Below, piece by piece: positions 1 to 9,576 of a stretch of 64,000 nucleotides of DNA. The notes under the pieces are model-generated. The model worked only from the letters and a program-made list of their open reading frames with translations, did not search any database and had not been told where the DNA came from. Position 1 is the first letter of the stretch; each line of letters begins with the position of its first letter. The stretch comes from Streptomyces sp. NBC_01314 (GTDB lineage Bacteria > Actinomycetota > Actinomycetes > Streptomycetales > Streptomycetaceae). Location: assembly GCF_041435215.1 (NCBI RefSeq), contig NZ_CP108394.1, positions 2,852,001 to 2,916,000 of the forward strand, given 5' to 3'. The position numbers and the translations under genes were made by a program.

Positions 1-787
1 CCTCGGCGGACACCAGGTGGCGTACGGCGTCGAGGGTGTCGGCGGTGGTGGCGTCCGAGACGAAGTACGGGTACGGCTTCAGGTGCAGGACGGCACGGTC
101 GAAGTGGCCGTGGGTGAGGAGGTGGTCGATGAGGAGGAGGTCGGGGAGCAGTTCACGGCCCGCGTTGTCGGCGACCAGGCAGAGCGTTCGCCCGACAGGG
201 GCCGTGGCCTTGTCCGTCAGCAGTGACAGCAGCAACTCGGTGTCGTCCAACACCAGTTGGGAGGAAGCAGCATCCTCACTCCCTTCCGCCGTCTGGATGC
301 GGAAGCCGAGGTCCGCCCGGTTGCCCCAGAGGGAGCCGTGCAGGAGGGCCTTGAGTTGGTCCGGCAGGGGTTGTTGCGCGAGGGGGCCGAGGGCGCTGAG
401 TTCGGCGGCTGCCTCGGGGGTGTCCAGTTCGGCGAGTTTGAAGGGGCGGAACGGGTCGACGCCCTGCCAGGGGCCGGGGCCGAAGTAGCCGACGGCTCGC
501 AGGAGTTGGCGGTAGAAGCAGCTCTCGGCGGCGAGGAAGGGGAGGGAGAACCAGGACCGGCCGGCGTAACGGCGTACGTTCCAGGTGTCCCACCAGTCGT
601 CGTCGGCCGGCGGGGTGAGCACGCCCTCGATCCCGTTCTTCAGCAACTCGTCGAGGGCGCGGCGCTGTTCGGGACCGTAGGGCGTGGCGTCGCGGACCTT
701 GCGGATGAGGGCGGGGTGCCGTTCGGCGAGGACGCTGTGCGGGAAGGAGGCCGGGTCGTCGCTTCGGATGACGGGGGCGTCAGGCAT
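1..787 (-). CDS. ARMT1-like damage-control phosphatase (DUF89), C-terminus cut by window edge
   Basis: The reading frame opens at an ATG at 787 and runs off the left edge, so only the first ~262 residues are visible. It begins MPDAPVIRSDDPASFPHSVL and contains LVLDDTELLLSLL and LVADNAGRELLPDLLLIDHL. The D-N-A-G-R-E segment is the metal/substrate signature of the DUF89/ARMT1 family, metal-dependent phosphatases thought to remove damaged phosphometabolites. Family members in Streptomyces are about 400 aa, so roughly a third is missing here. The start overlaps the end of the upstream gene by 8 bp, which suggests translational coupling. The exact substrate cannot be told from the sequence. Confidence 0.8.
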   Translation of the reverse strand, partial: MPDAPVIRSDDPASFPHSVLAERHPALIRKVRDATPYGPEQRRALDELLKNGIEGVLTPPADDDWWDTWNVRRYAGRSWFSLPFLAAESCFYRQLLRAVGYFGPGPWQGVDPFRPFKLAELDTPEAAAELSALGPLAQQPLPDQLKALLHGSLWGNRADLGFRIQTAEGSEDAASSQLVLDDTELLLSLLTDKATAPVGRTLCLVADNAGRELLPDLLLIDHLLTHGHFDRAVLHLKPYPYFVSDATTADTLDAVRHLVSAE

Positions 788-1460
788 GGCCGTGGGTTCC
801 TCCCGGGGCGGCGGGGCCGGTGGGTGTCCGGGGCGGCAGTTCCACCTTCCTCAGCTGCTCGTCGATCTGCTGGTCGAAGCCGGCCTCGGTCCAGACGTAC
901 TTCCTGAACTGGTCCGTCGTCAGCGGGCCCGGCCACGGGCTGCCGGTGGGGTAGAACACGGACTCACACGAGGCGCAGTAGTGGGCGGGCTGCCACAGGT
1001 GCTCGGCGCGGGGCTTGCCCGCCTTGACGGTGGCGCGTTCGCGGGATTCTCCGCGGATCACCCAGAGGGTGCCGGCGAAGAGGAGGACGGCGAGGATCGT
1101 ACCGCCGGCCGTGTAGAGGGGTTTGTCGTTCTGTACGCCGCTGTAGGCGAGGCCCGCGCCGATGCCGGCGAGGATCATGCCTTCCAGGAAGTGCGTGACG
1201 CTGTCGAACGTCGAGTGCGCGCCCGGGGCCTTGGCTAGCCGGTCGGCGAGGCCGGAGCGCGGGGAGTCGGGATCGGCGCAGGCGTCGGGGACCGTTCGCA
1301 CCGACGGACCCGAAGCCCCGCAGCGAGGGCACACCGCCGGGGCCGGAACTCCGGCCAACACCCCGGTCGGCCCGGATTCCTCGGCCGGCTTCCCGGCCCG
1401 CCGCTCGGCCGGGCCCTCGGCCGGCCCGGACACCTCGAACTTCTCTGTCGACATACGCAT
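780..1460 (-). CDS. zinc-ribbon membrane protein of unknown function
   Basis: A 226-aa protein (the second ATG at 1454 is an equally good start). Residues 1-42 are polar and proline/glycine rich. A CPRCG motif follows near residue 44 and a second Cys pair, CASC, near 163; together they could form a split zinc ribbon. Two hydrophobic stretches, FLEGMILAGIGAGLAYSGV and LYTAGGTILAVLLFAGTLW, look like transmembrane helices between the Cys pairs. It lies directly upstream of and overlaps the DUF89 gene, so the two are probably co-transcribed. I do not recognise a named family. The product is likely an integral membrane protein with a cytoplasmic metal-binding domain. Confidence 0.7.
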   Translation of the reverse strand: MRMSTEKFEVSGPAEGPAERRAGKPAEESGPTGVLAGVPAPAVCPRCGASGPSVRTVPDACADPDSPRSGLADRLAKAPGAHSTFDSVTHFLEGMILAGIGAGLAYSGVQNDKPLYTAGGTILAVLLFAGTLWVIRGESRERATVKAGKPRAEHLWQPAHYCASCESVFYPTGSPWPGPLTTDQFRKYVWTEAGFDQQIDEQLRKVELPPRTPTGPAAPGGTHGHA

Positions 1461-1483
1461 ACGCTAACGCCCGGCGTACATGA

Positions 1484-1527
1484 GCCGGCGGCCGGCCGAT
1501 GCCCGCTCGCATCGGTCGGCCGCCGGC
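1484..1527. terminator. GC-rich hairpin after the S8 protease gene
   Basis: An 18-bp stem (1484-1501 and 1510-1527) with a single G/T mismatch and an 8-nt loop lies 63 bp beyond the stop codon of the subtilase. There is no long T tract, which is usual for Streptomyces terminators. It also sits just upstream of the next minus-strand gene and separates the two transcripts. Confidence 0.6.
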
Positions 1528-1589
1528 ATGGGGGGGTGGCGGTCATTCGTCCCGGCCGTGCGGCCGGGGTTCGGCCCGGGGGCCGAGGA

Positions 1590-3392
1590 TCAGAAGGTGA
1601 GGTTCCAGCTGTTGAGGCGGCCCGTGTCAGCGGCCGCGACATCCTGGACACGCAGCTTCCAGGTGCCGTTGGCGACCTCGCTGGAGGCGTTCACCGAGTA
1701 GGTGGTGACCAGGTTGTCGGCGGAGTCCGAGCTGGAGGCCTTGAGGGGGTAGGTGGAGCCGTCGGGGGCCACCAGGGTCAGGACCAGGTCACCGCGGTAG
1801 GTGTGGGTGATGTCCACGCCGACCTGGAGGGTCGAGGGCGCGTTGCCGGTGCGGCCGGTGACGGAGATCGAGGACTCGATCGCCGCGGCGTTGTCCGGGA
1901 TGGCGACGGCCGTGGTGTTGGTGTAGGTGGTGCCCCCCGTGGAGCCTCCGCTCACCGCCTGCACCGTCTTGGCCGCGTCGGCGAGCCCGGCGCCGCAGCC
2001 GCCCGAGCAGGTACCGGGCAGAGCACGCGAGTTGGTCTTGATCGCGGACTCGATCTGGGCCGGGGTCAGCGCGGAGCTCGCCGACTTCACCAGCGCGGCG
2101 AGGCCCGCGATGTGCGGGGCGGCCATGCTGGTGCCCTGGTAGTAGTCGTACGTCTCGCCGGAGGGGCCGGCGGTGCCGGTGTTCAGCGTGGACAGGATGC
2201 CGCCCGACTCGGTGGTGCGGGTCTCGCCGCCGGGGGCCGCGATGTCGACGGTCGTGCCGAAGTTGGAGTAGTACGAGCGGGAGCCGGCGCGGTTGGTGGC
2301 CGCCACCGAGATCACGTTGTTGCAGCTGGCCGGCGAGTAGTTGGCCGCGTTGGCGTTGCTGTTGCCCGCCGCGACGACGACCGTGGTGCCGCGGTTGACG
2401 GCGGCGGTGATCGCGCTCTGGGTCGCGGTGGTGCAGGCTCCGCCGCCACCGAGGCTCATGTTGATGACCTTGGCGACGTTGGTGTTGGCGGGCACGCCGG
2501 AGACGGTGCCGCCGGACGCCCAGGTGATCGCGTCGATGATGTCGGAGTCGTAGCCGCCGCACTTGCCGAGCACCCGCAGCGGGGAGACCTTGGCGCCGTA
2601 GGCGATACCGGCGACACCCTTGCTGTTGTTGGTGACGGCGGCGATGGTGCCGGCGACGTGCGTGCCGTGCCAGGAGGAGGTGGTGGCCGCCCAGTCGGTG
2701 GCGCACTCGCCGTCCGAGGTCCAGTCGCCCGGGTCGGCCGGGTTGCTGTCACGGCCGTTGCCGTCGTTGGAGACGGCGGTGTCGGCGATGAAGTCGTAGC
2801 CGCCGACGATGTTCGCGGCGAGGTCCGAGTGGGCGACGTAACCGGTGTCGATGACGGCGACCGTCACGCCGGTGCCGGTGACCTTGTCCCAGGCGCCCGG
2901 CACGTTCATGCCCGCGGTGGCCTCGTAGAGGTCCCACTGCTTGCTGTACTCGGTGTCGTTCGGGGTGGCCAGCGCCTTGTTCAGGCGGTCCGGGGCGACG
3001 TAGGCGACCTGCGGGTCGGCCTGGTACTCGGCGATGACGTCGGCGACGTCCGCCTTCGTGACGTCCTCGCCCAGGTCGACGAGGGCAGCGCCGCTGCCGA
3101 GCCGGCGCTGGAAGTCGAGGCTCTCGCCGGCCTCCTTGCCCTTGGCCGCGGCGTCGGCGTCGGCGGCCTTGTTCGACGTGGCCTCGGCGGCGCCGGACTT
3201 GTACCCGACGATCAGGCGCTCGGCGGTGGTCCCGGCCGCGGCCTCGGTGGCGCCGACGGGCGCGGCGTCGGTCTTGGCGGACGGGGCCTGGGCGACGGCG
3301 ACCGAGGAGGTCATGCCTGCCACCAGGGCGACGGAGACCGCGGCGACGGATATGAGCTTCCGTCCGGCGGTACGGGAGAGGGAGGTACGCAA
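1590..3392 (-). CDS. secreted subtilisin-family (S8) serine protease with P-domain
   Basis: An extracellular endopeptidase. I chose the TTG at 3392 (600 aa): GAAAGG lies 8 nt upstream, and an ordinary Sec signal peptide follows (MRTSLSRTAGRKLISVAAVS, ending near SSVAVAQA). An ATG at 3419 is possible but has no ribosome site. An inhibitor-I9 propeptide spans about residues 55-135. The catalytic triad is Asp182 (AVIDTG), His242 (WHGTHVAG) and Ser422 (GTSMAAP), with oxyanion Asn344 (AAGN). After a Gly/Ser/Thr linker, the last ~115 residues form a proprotein-convertase P / Homo-B type beta domain (THTYRGDLVLTLVAPDGS). The gene stands alone and diverges from the monooxygenase gene at 3778; both products act outside the cell. 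Confidence 0.93.
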   Translation of the reverse strand: MRTSLSRTAGRKLISVAAVSVALVAGMTSSVAVAQAPSAKTDAAPVGATEAAAGTTAERLIVGYKSGAAEATSNKAADADAAAKGKEAGESLDFQRRLGSGAALVDLGEDVTKADVADVIAEYQADPQVAYVAPDRLNKALATPNDTEYSKQWDLYEATAGMNVPGAWDKVTGTGVTVAVIDTGYVAHSDLAANIVGGYDFIADTAVSNDGNGRDSNPADPGDWTSDGECATDWAATTSSWHGTHVAGTIAAVTNNSKGVAGIAYGAKVSPLRVLGKCGGYDSDIIDAITWASGGTVSGVPANTNVAKVINMSLGGGGACTTATQSAITAAVNRGTTVVVAAGNSNANAANYSPASCNNVISVAATNRAGSRSYYSNFGTTVDIAAPGGETRTTESGGILSTLNTGTAGPSGETYDYYQGTSMAAPHIAGLAALVKSASSALTPAQIESAIKTNSRALPGTCSGGCGAGLADAAKTVQAVSGGSTGGTTYTNTTAVAIPDNAAAIESSISVTGRTGNAPSTLQVGVDITHTYRGDLVLTLVAPDGSTYPLKASSSDSADNLVTTYSVNASSEVANGTWKLRVQDVAAADTGRLNSWNLTF

Positions 3393-3443
3393 GGGCTTCG
3401 CCTTTCGTGGCCTGCTCATGTCAGGGGAGGAGCGGCATTGAAA

Positions 3444-3461
3444 CGCTTCGTCATCGAAGCG
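3444..3461. promoter_or_regulatory. inverted repeat upstream of the protease
   Basis: CGCTTCG-TCAT-CGAAGCG, perfect 7-bp arms with a 4-nt spacer, lies about 50 bp upstream of the chosen protease start. It could be an operator or a leader hairpin. No regulator can be assigned. Confidence 0.35.
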
Positions 3462-3777
3462 GCGGGGGGTCCAGAAAGGGATGGCGCGAAAGCCGACCAG
3501 GCGCGAGCCGTACCACCAGGGGTTACCTATGGTTCGGCTGTGCGATGACATTAGGCAAAGCCCAGGTCATGGGGATACGGGGAAAACCCTCGACCCCCGG
3601 GGAACTCCCCTACTCCGCCCGGCAGTCGGGCTCTGATGTGCCGGTTCGCCGGGTTTGCCGGGGCTCCGCCGCCGCATGGCGCCTGGCTGGATCCGACCGG
3701 TCGAACAGGGCCGCGGCGTTGAACGCGGCACCCCCGGGTCCCGTACGACACCGTGGACCCGTCAACCCTCGAACCCC

Positions 3778-4827
3778 ATGGATCGGACGTACCGGATGTA
3801 CCGCTTGTCCGCCCGCCGCGCCCTCGGCTGCCGCAGCACCGGTCGCCGCACCGCGGTCACGACCGCCGCCGCCACCGTCGTGGCCCCGCTGCTGCTCACC
3901 GCGGGCGCCGTCACCCCGGCCTGGGCGCACGGCGCGCCGACGGATCCGGTGAGCCGGGTCTCGGCGTGCTCGCCCGAGGGCGACAGTCAGGGGTCGGCGG
4001 CGTGCAGGGCCGCGGTCGCCGCGAACGGCGCTCCTTTCACCGCGTGGGACAACATGCGCGTCGCCGGGGTGAACGGGCGGGACCGGGAGGTCGTCCCGGA
4101 CGGGCAGCTGTGCAGCGGAGGCCTCGCGGCCTACAAGGGGCTCGACCTGGCCCGCGCCGACTGGCCCTCGACCCGCCTCTCCCCCGGCACCACGCTGGAC
4201 CTGACATACCGGTCGACCATCCCGCACACCGGGACCTTCAAGCTGTTCCTGACGAAACCGGGGTACGACCCGGCGAAGCCCCTGGCGTGGTCCGACCTGC
4301 CCGAGAAGCCGTTCGCCACGGTCACCGACCCGCCGCTGCGGAACGGTTCCTACCAGTTCTCGGCGAAGCTGCCGGCGGACCGGTCCGGGCACCAGGTGCT
4401 GTACACGATCTGGCAGAACACGAGCACGGTCGACACCTACTACTCGTGTTCGGACGTGGTGTTCCCGGCGGCGAAGCAGGCCGACTCCGGTGCGGATGAC
4501 GGCAGTTCGAAGGAGACGCCCGCCGGGAGCGAGGAAACCGCGGCCGAGAGGCCGGCCGCGGGGAAGGCCGAGTCCGCCACCACCGCGCCGACGGAGCCGA
4601 CGGACGCGCCGACCACCGCCGGCGGCGCCGACGCGCAGGCGGCCGACCCCGGCAGCCCCGTCGCCTCCACGACCGACGAGAGCGGCGCCTCCGTGCCGCT
4701 GGTGGCGGGCGGCGCCACGGCGCTGGTACTCGCCGCGGGCACCGCCCTCCTCCTCCGCGGACGCAGGCGCCGCTCTCGTGTCGGCGGCCGACCGGGTGAA
4801 CGGTCGGGCCACCGATCGGGCAACTGA
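3778..4827 (+). CDS. AA10 lytic polysaccharide monooxygenase with C-terminal membrane anchor
   Basis: A copper-dependent oxidative enzyme for chitin or cellulose chains, 349 aa. A twin-Arg-poor signal peptide ends TPAWA, leaving His51 (AHGAP) as the mature N-terminus, which is the essential first half of the copper histidine brace. The second copper His is probably His150 in STIPHTGTFKLF. Trp and Tyr residues in IWQNTSTVDTYYSCSDVVF fit the axial site. There is no carbohydrate-binding module. Instead the catalytic domain (about 51-230) is followed by an ~80-residue Ala/Thr/Glu/Pro-rich linker, a hydrophobic helix (VPLVAGGATALVLAAGTALLL) and an Arg-rich tail, so the enzyme is probably tethered to the cell surface. 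An in-frame ATG at 3796 is an alternative start. Confidence 0.9.
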   Translation: MDRTYRMYRLSARRALGCRSTGRRTAVTTAAATVVAPLLLTAGAVTPAWAHGAPTDPVSRVSACSPEGDSQGSAACRAAVAANGAPFTAWDNMRVAGVNGRDREVVPDGQLCSGGLAAYKGLDLARADWPSTRLSPGTTLDLTYRSTIPHTGTFKLFLTKPGYDPAKPLAWSDLPEKPFATVTDPPLRNGSYQFSAKLPADRSGHQVLYTIWQNTSTVDTYYSCSDVVFPAAKQADSGADDGSSKETPAGSEETAAERPAAGKAESATTAPTEPTDAPTTAGGADAQAADPGSPVASTTDESGASVPLVAGGATALVLAAGTALLLRGRRRRSRVGGRPGERSGHRSGN

Positions 4828-4856
4828 CCGGTACGGGCGACTGATCAGTGAGGTAA

Positions 4857-4888
4857 GTCAGTTACCGGCCGCCGGACCGGTAACTGAC
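4857..4888. terminator. bidirectional terminator between convergent genes
   Basis: A perfect 12-bp inverted repeat, GTCAGTTACCGG at 4857-4868 and its complement at 4877-4888, with an 8-nt spacer. It lies between the convergent stop codons at 4827 and 4905, the usual place for a shared terminator. Confidence 0.75.
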
Positions 4889-4904
4889 GTCGTGGCTCGG
4901 GCCG

Positions 4905-6301
<1,397 letters not shown>

Positions 6302-6964
6302 ATGGCCTCGTCCTCGGACGCCACGGCGTCCACCAACGAAAGACCCGAGGGTCCCGGAGCGTCCGGAAGACGCGGGCGGGTTCGGCTCAAGCGCGCCGCC
6401 GTGATGGCGGTGCCGGCCACGGCCATCGCCGCCGGCCTGATGATCCTCACCGCGCAGGGCGCTCTGGGTGTCCAGTTCGCCATCTCGGGCATGCCGTTCG
6501 TCGTCACCGCCGACAAGCTCGAAGGTACGGGCTTCGCCCAGTTCGGCTCGCTCGACCACATGATCGAGAACAGCCCGAACGAGGGTGACACCGGCGGTCA
6601 GGTGCTGGTCGTGACCTCGGTCGTGAAGAACGGCAAGCTGACGAACCTGTGCCAGAGCGTCGACCTCGGCGGCATTCAGCTGGTCCTCACGGCCGGCGAC
6701 AAGGGCACGCCGGTGAGCGTGAAGAACCTGGCGATCGACTCCGACGACATCTCGGGCGACGCCTCGTTCAACAACATCGAGATCGGCCGCGACTCCAGCA
6801 CGTTCGACAAGGTCGACCAGCAGGGCCCGCAGGGTGTCTACGGCCAGCAGGCCGACTCGGTCGTCATCACCGATCTGTACCAGCACAACTACGCCGCCAC
6901 CGCGGCCGTCTTCAAGCTCCCCGACCTGCACATGAGCTTCACGAGCGAGGGCTGCCCGCAGTGA
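6302..6964 (+). CDS. DUF6230 family membrane-anchored exported protein
   Basis: 220 aa, ATG at 6302 after GGGAG. A short basic N-terminus is followed by one hydrophobic segment (AVMAVPATAIAAGLMILTAQ), which acts as an uncleaved anchor or signal. The rest is an extracellular domain with ISGMPFVVTADKLEGTGFAQ, the hallmark start of the actinobacterial DUF6230 family (often mislabelled cholesterol esterase). A pair of Cys (LCQSV and EGCPQ at the very end) may form a disulfide. No hydrolase triad is visible, so I do not accept the esterase label. The stop overlaps the GTG of the DUF6114 gene (GTGA), so the two are translationally coupled and probably form one complex. Confidence 0.82.
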   Translation: MASSSDATASTNERPEGPGASGRRGRVRLKRAAVMAVPATAIAAGLMILTAQGALGVQFAISGMPFVVTADKLEGTGFAQFGSLDHMIENSPNEGDTGGQVLVVTSVVKNGKLTNLCQSVDLGGIQLVLTAGDKGTPVSVKNLAIDSDDISGDASFNNIEIGRDSSTFDKVDQQGPQGVYGQQADSVVITDLYQHNYAATAAVFKLPDLHMSFTSEGCPQ

Positions 6965-7356
6965 GCCGATTCCGGGAATGGAGGGGACACCGGCCGTTCA
7001 CCGGTGGCCTGTTGCTGGTGCTGGGCGGCGCCGAGATCCTGCTGACCATGAAGGCACCGCTGCCGGTCATGCTGAAGATCGGAATGCAGGGGCTGGCGGG
7101 CTACCTGCTGCCCTCGCTGATGATCCTGTGTGGGTTGCTGATCCTCTTCAACCCCACTCAGCGGCTGTTCTACTCCATCCTCGGGATCATGCTCTCGCTG
7201 GGCACCTGGCTCACGTCCAACATCGGCGGGTTCATCGTGGGCCTGCTGATGGGGGCGGTGGGCAGCACGTTGGCCTTCGGCTGGCTGCCGGATCAGGAGC
7301 CTCGGCAGAAGCGGTCGGCCAAGCAGGGAGAGAAGCACGCCGCGGAGGTCGGATAG
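6961..7356 (+). CDS. DUF6114 family integral membrane protein
   Basis: 131 aa, GTG start overlapping the previous stop by 4 bp. There are four hydrophobic segments: FTGGLLLVLGGAEILL, AGYLLPSLMILCGLLILF, LFYSILGIMLSLGTWL and IGGFIVGLLMGAVGSTLAFG. The C-terminal tail (DQEPRQKRSAKQGEKHAAEV) is charged. This small four-helix protein regularly accompanies DUF6230 proteins in Streptomyces. The pair is known only by domain numbers and its role is not established. Coupling here argues for obligate partnership in the membrane. Confidence 0.82.
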   Translation: MSRFREWRGHRPFTGGLLLVLGGAEILLTMKAPLPVMLKIGMQGLAGYLLPSLMILCGLLILFNPTQRLFYSILGIMLSLGTWLTSNIGGFIVGLLMGAVGSTLAFGWLPDQEPRQKRSAKQGEKHAAEVG

Positions 7357-7392
7357 TTCCGGCTGTTCGGCGCGTGCGGGTAGTCCGTGGTT

Positions 7393-7416
7393 GTTCGCGC
7401 GGTTCCCCGCGCCCCT
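7393..7416 (-). repeat. dispersed repeat family A, copy 1
   Basis: A variant of the 24-nt core AGGGGCGCGGGGAACTGCGC + GACC, here on the minus strand with two differences. It lies between a + gene end and a - gene end. Other copies are at 26263, 27614 and 48196. Confidence 0.7.
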
Positions 7417-7449
7417 CAGAAGCTGTAGCCGGGGTGCGGGGTTCGGCGT

Positions 7450-7839
7450 TCACAGGGTGGCTGTTGCCGCCGCCTCGGTCAGGGCCGTGCGCAGGCGTTC
7501 CGCGTTCGTCCAGTAGGTGTCGTGGGAGAGCGGGACACGCCAGTAGAGGCCGGGGCCCGCGGTGCGGCGCAGGGGCGGGACGGCCACATGGCTGCCGCGG
7601 CCGAGGACCTGGACGTCGGGCAGGCGCCATTCGGACGCGTCGCCCGGGGGGACCAGCCAGTACATGATGCCGCCGTAGCCGTCCTTGATGACGGCGCCCG
7701 TCTCGTCCCCGAGGGACTCGAGAGCGAGGGCGCCGAGAGCGACCGGCACCCGTACGGCGGTCCACCAGCGCCCGGCCGGCACGGTGCGCACTTCGGGGCT
7801 GTAGGAACACATCCAGCGCGGAGCCCTGCTGACAGTCAT
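7450..7839 (-). CDS. hypothetical protein, Streptomyces-type 129-aa family
   Basis: 129 aa from the ATG at 7839 (a GTG at 7848 is also in frame). The sequence starts MTVSRAPRWMCSYSPEVRTV and contains GAVIKDGYGGIMYWLVPPGD and HVAVPPLRRTAGPGLYWRVP. The Trp/Pro/Gly-rich pattern faintly recalls the N-terminal part of bifunctional primase-polymerase proteins, but the catalytic acidic residues of that family are not evident, so I leave it unnamed. It is divergent from the P450 gene at 8039, and the region between them holds an 18-bp motif also found upstream of the first conservon. Confidence 0.65.
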   Translation of the reverse strand: MTVSRAPRWMCSYSPEVRTVPAGRWWTAVRVPVALGALALESLGDETGAVIKDGYGGIMYWLVPPGDASEWRLPDVQVLGRGSHVAVPPLRRTAGPGLYWRVPLSHDTYWTNAERLRTALTEAAATATL

Positions 7840-7908
7840 GGCACTCACCGGCTTTTCATGGGGGGTGGGCCCGATCCTAGGAGTCGGCCCGGAACCCGAC
7901 TTGCGGGT

Positions 7909-7926
7909 ACGCGCAGGGAAGTTGCC
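7909..7926. promoter_or_regulatory. 18-bp motif shared with the conservon promoter, site 1
   Basis: ACGCGCAGGGAAGTTGCC, identical over 18 bp to 13758-13775. It lies 70 bp upstream of the minus-strand gene starting at 7839 and about 112 bp upstream of the P450 start at 8039. An exact 18-bp match between two promoter regions of linked genes suggests a common regulatory site. Confidence 0.5.
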
Positions 7927-8038
7927 GTCGTACGCAGCACGCGGTGCGGGATCTCGCCCGCCGACGCTACCAAGCCGTAGCGTGACCGGGCTTACACGTT
8001 GCGCTGTTGGACTGCTCTCGACTGCAGGAGGACCCCCC

Positions 8039-9286
8039 ATGGGCCACCCCAGCCCCCTGGTGATTGACGCGACCGGCCGTGACATCCACGGTGAGGCCGC
8101 CCGTATCCGCGAGACGGGTCCGGCGACCCGGGTCGTGCTTCCGGGGCCGCACGATGTCGAGGCCTGGGCGGTGAGCAGCCCCGATCTGCTCAAGCGGCTG
8201 CTCACCGATCCCCGGGTGTCGAAGGACCCGCGGCAGCACTGGCCGAGGTTCGCCGCCGGGGAGATCACCCCGGAGTGGCCGCTGTTCACCTGGGTCGCGG
8301 TGCAGAACATGTTCACCGCGTACGGCGGTGACCACAAACGGCTGCGGATCCTGGTCTCCAAGGCGCTCACGGCGCGTCGGACGGCCGCGCTGCGACCGCG
8401 CATCGAGGAGATCACCAAGGAGCTGCTCGACCGGGTCGAGGAGGGCTTCCGGCGCGGGGAGACGGTCGATCTGCGGGAGGAGTTCTGCTATCCGCTGCCG
8501 ATCCAGGTGATCAGCGAGCTGTTCGGCCTGCCCGAGGAGAAGGGGCTGGTGCTGAAGGAGTTGGTGGACAAGCTGTTCGACACCTCCGCCGAGCCCGGTG
8601 AGATGACCGCCGCCTACGAGCGGATGTACGGCGTGCTCGGCGAACTCGTCGCCGCCAAGCGGGAATCGCCGGGCGACGACCTCACCAGCGGGCTGATCGC
8701 CGCCCGCGACGAGGACGACACCCGGCTCAGTGAGCAGGAACTGCTCGACACCCTGGTCCTGGTGGTCAGCGCCGGGCACGAGACCACGGTCAACCTCCTC
8801 GACCAGGCCGTGCACGCCCTGCTGACCCACCCCGAGCAGCTCGCCCATGTCCGGGAGGGCCGCGCGACCTGGGACGACGTGATCGAGGAGACCCTGCGGG
8901 TGGAGGCGCCGGTGGCGAGCCTGCCGCTGCGCTACGCCGTGGAGGACCTCGACCTCGCCGAGTTCGGCGGCCCCGAAGGTGTGGTGATCGCCAAGGGCGA
9001 CCCGATCCTGGCCGCCTACGCCGGCGCCGGGCGGGACCCCGAGCGGCACGGGAAGGACGCCGACGTCTTCGACGTCACCCGCGCCGACAAGGAGCACCTC
9101 GCCTTCGGACACGGCGTCCACTTCTGCCTGGGCGCTCCGCTCGGCCGGATGGAGGCCCGCATCGCGCTCCCGGCGCTCTTCGAAAGGTTCCCGTCACTCG
9201 AACTGGGCGCCACGGGCGCGGAGTTGGGCCACGTGGAGTCGTTCATCTCCAACGGCCACCGCCGCCTCCCGGTCCGCGAGGCATGA
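8039..9286 (+). CDS. cytochrome P450, CYP154-like
   Basis: 415 aa, ATG at 8039 behind a strong AGGAGG. A soluble haem monooxygenase with all class motifs: I-helix SAGHETT (oxygen activation), K-helix EETLR (ExxR), and haem-binding FGHGVHFCLGAPLG with the proximal Cys. The N-terminus (DIHGEAARIRETGPATRVVL) and the KDPRQHWPRF region are most like CYP154 enzymes. CYP154 members are often encoded beside conservons, as here, where the conservon ends with a CYP157-like P450 in convergent orientation. The substrate is not predictable; ferredoxin and reductase partners are not encoded nearby. Family assignment is from motif similarity only. Confidence 0.9.
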   Translation: MGHPSPLVIDATGRDIHGEAARIRETGPATRVVLPGPHDVEAWAVSSPDLLKRLLTDPRVSKDPRQHWPRFAAGEITPEWPLFTWVAVQNMFTAYGGDHKRLRILVSKALTARRTAALRPRIEEITKELLDRVEEGFRRGETVDLREEFCYPLPIQVISELFGLPEEKGLVLKELVDKLFDTSAEPGEMTAAYERMYGVLGELVAAKRESPGDDLTSGLIAARDEDDTRLSEQELLDTLVLVVSAGHETTVNLLDQAVHALLTHPEQLAHVREGRATWDDVIEETLRVEAPVASLPLRYAVEDLDLAEFGGPEGVVIAKGDPILAAYAGAGRDPERHGKDADVFDVTRADKEHLAFGHGVHFCLGAPLGRMEARIALPALFERFPSLELGATGAELGHVESFISNGHRRLPVREA

Positions 9287-9443
9287 CGGACACCCCTGGT
9301 CCGCGAGGCATGACGGCCGTCCCTCGTCCGCCATCCTGGCTGCCGTCCCACACACGCCATCCCTGACGGCCGTCCCTCGTCCGCCGACCTTGACGGCCGT
9401 CCCCCATCCGCAAGGCTGACAACTGTTTCTCGTCCGCGTTGCC
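9284..9443. repeat. degenerate 27-bp tandem repeat
   Basis: Six units spaced 26-27 bp begin at 9284, 9311, 9337, 9364, 9391 and 9417. The best-conserved part reads TGACGGCCGTCCCTCGTCCG. The first unit starts in the P450 stop codon. The region is intergenic between two convergent P450 genes. There are no spacers of constant size, so this is not a CRISPR array. Confidence 0.75.
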
Positions 9444-9576
9444 CGCACAAGGCGCCCGGGCGGCCGCCACGCCGGCGGACTGCCCGCGGCCCTGGTGTCG
9501 GCGAGCGCCCCGCGTCCGCCACACCTGCGGACAGCCCGCGTCCGTGGGGCCCGGCGGAGCCCCGTCCGCGCCGCGG

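Noticed and set aside
1536..3548. A 670-codon open frame on the plus strand opposite the subtilase gene
   Set aside because: Antisense shadow of a high-GC gene; the product is Val/Gly/Arg-rich with no domain, while the minus strand has a complete catalytic triad.
6302..6964. Cholesterol esterase label for the DUF6230 protein
   Set aside because: No GxSxG nucleophile elbow or other hydrolase motif can be seen.
9284..9443. Possible CRISPR array
   Set aside because: Units are contiguous and degenerate, with no unique spacers and no cas genes in the window.
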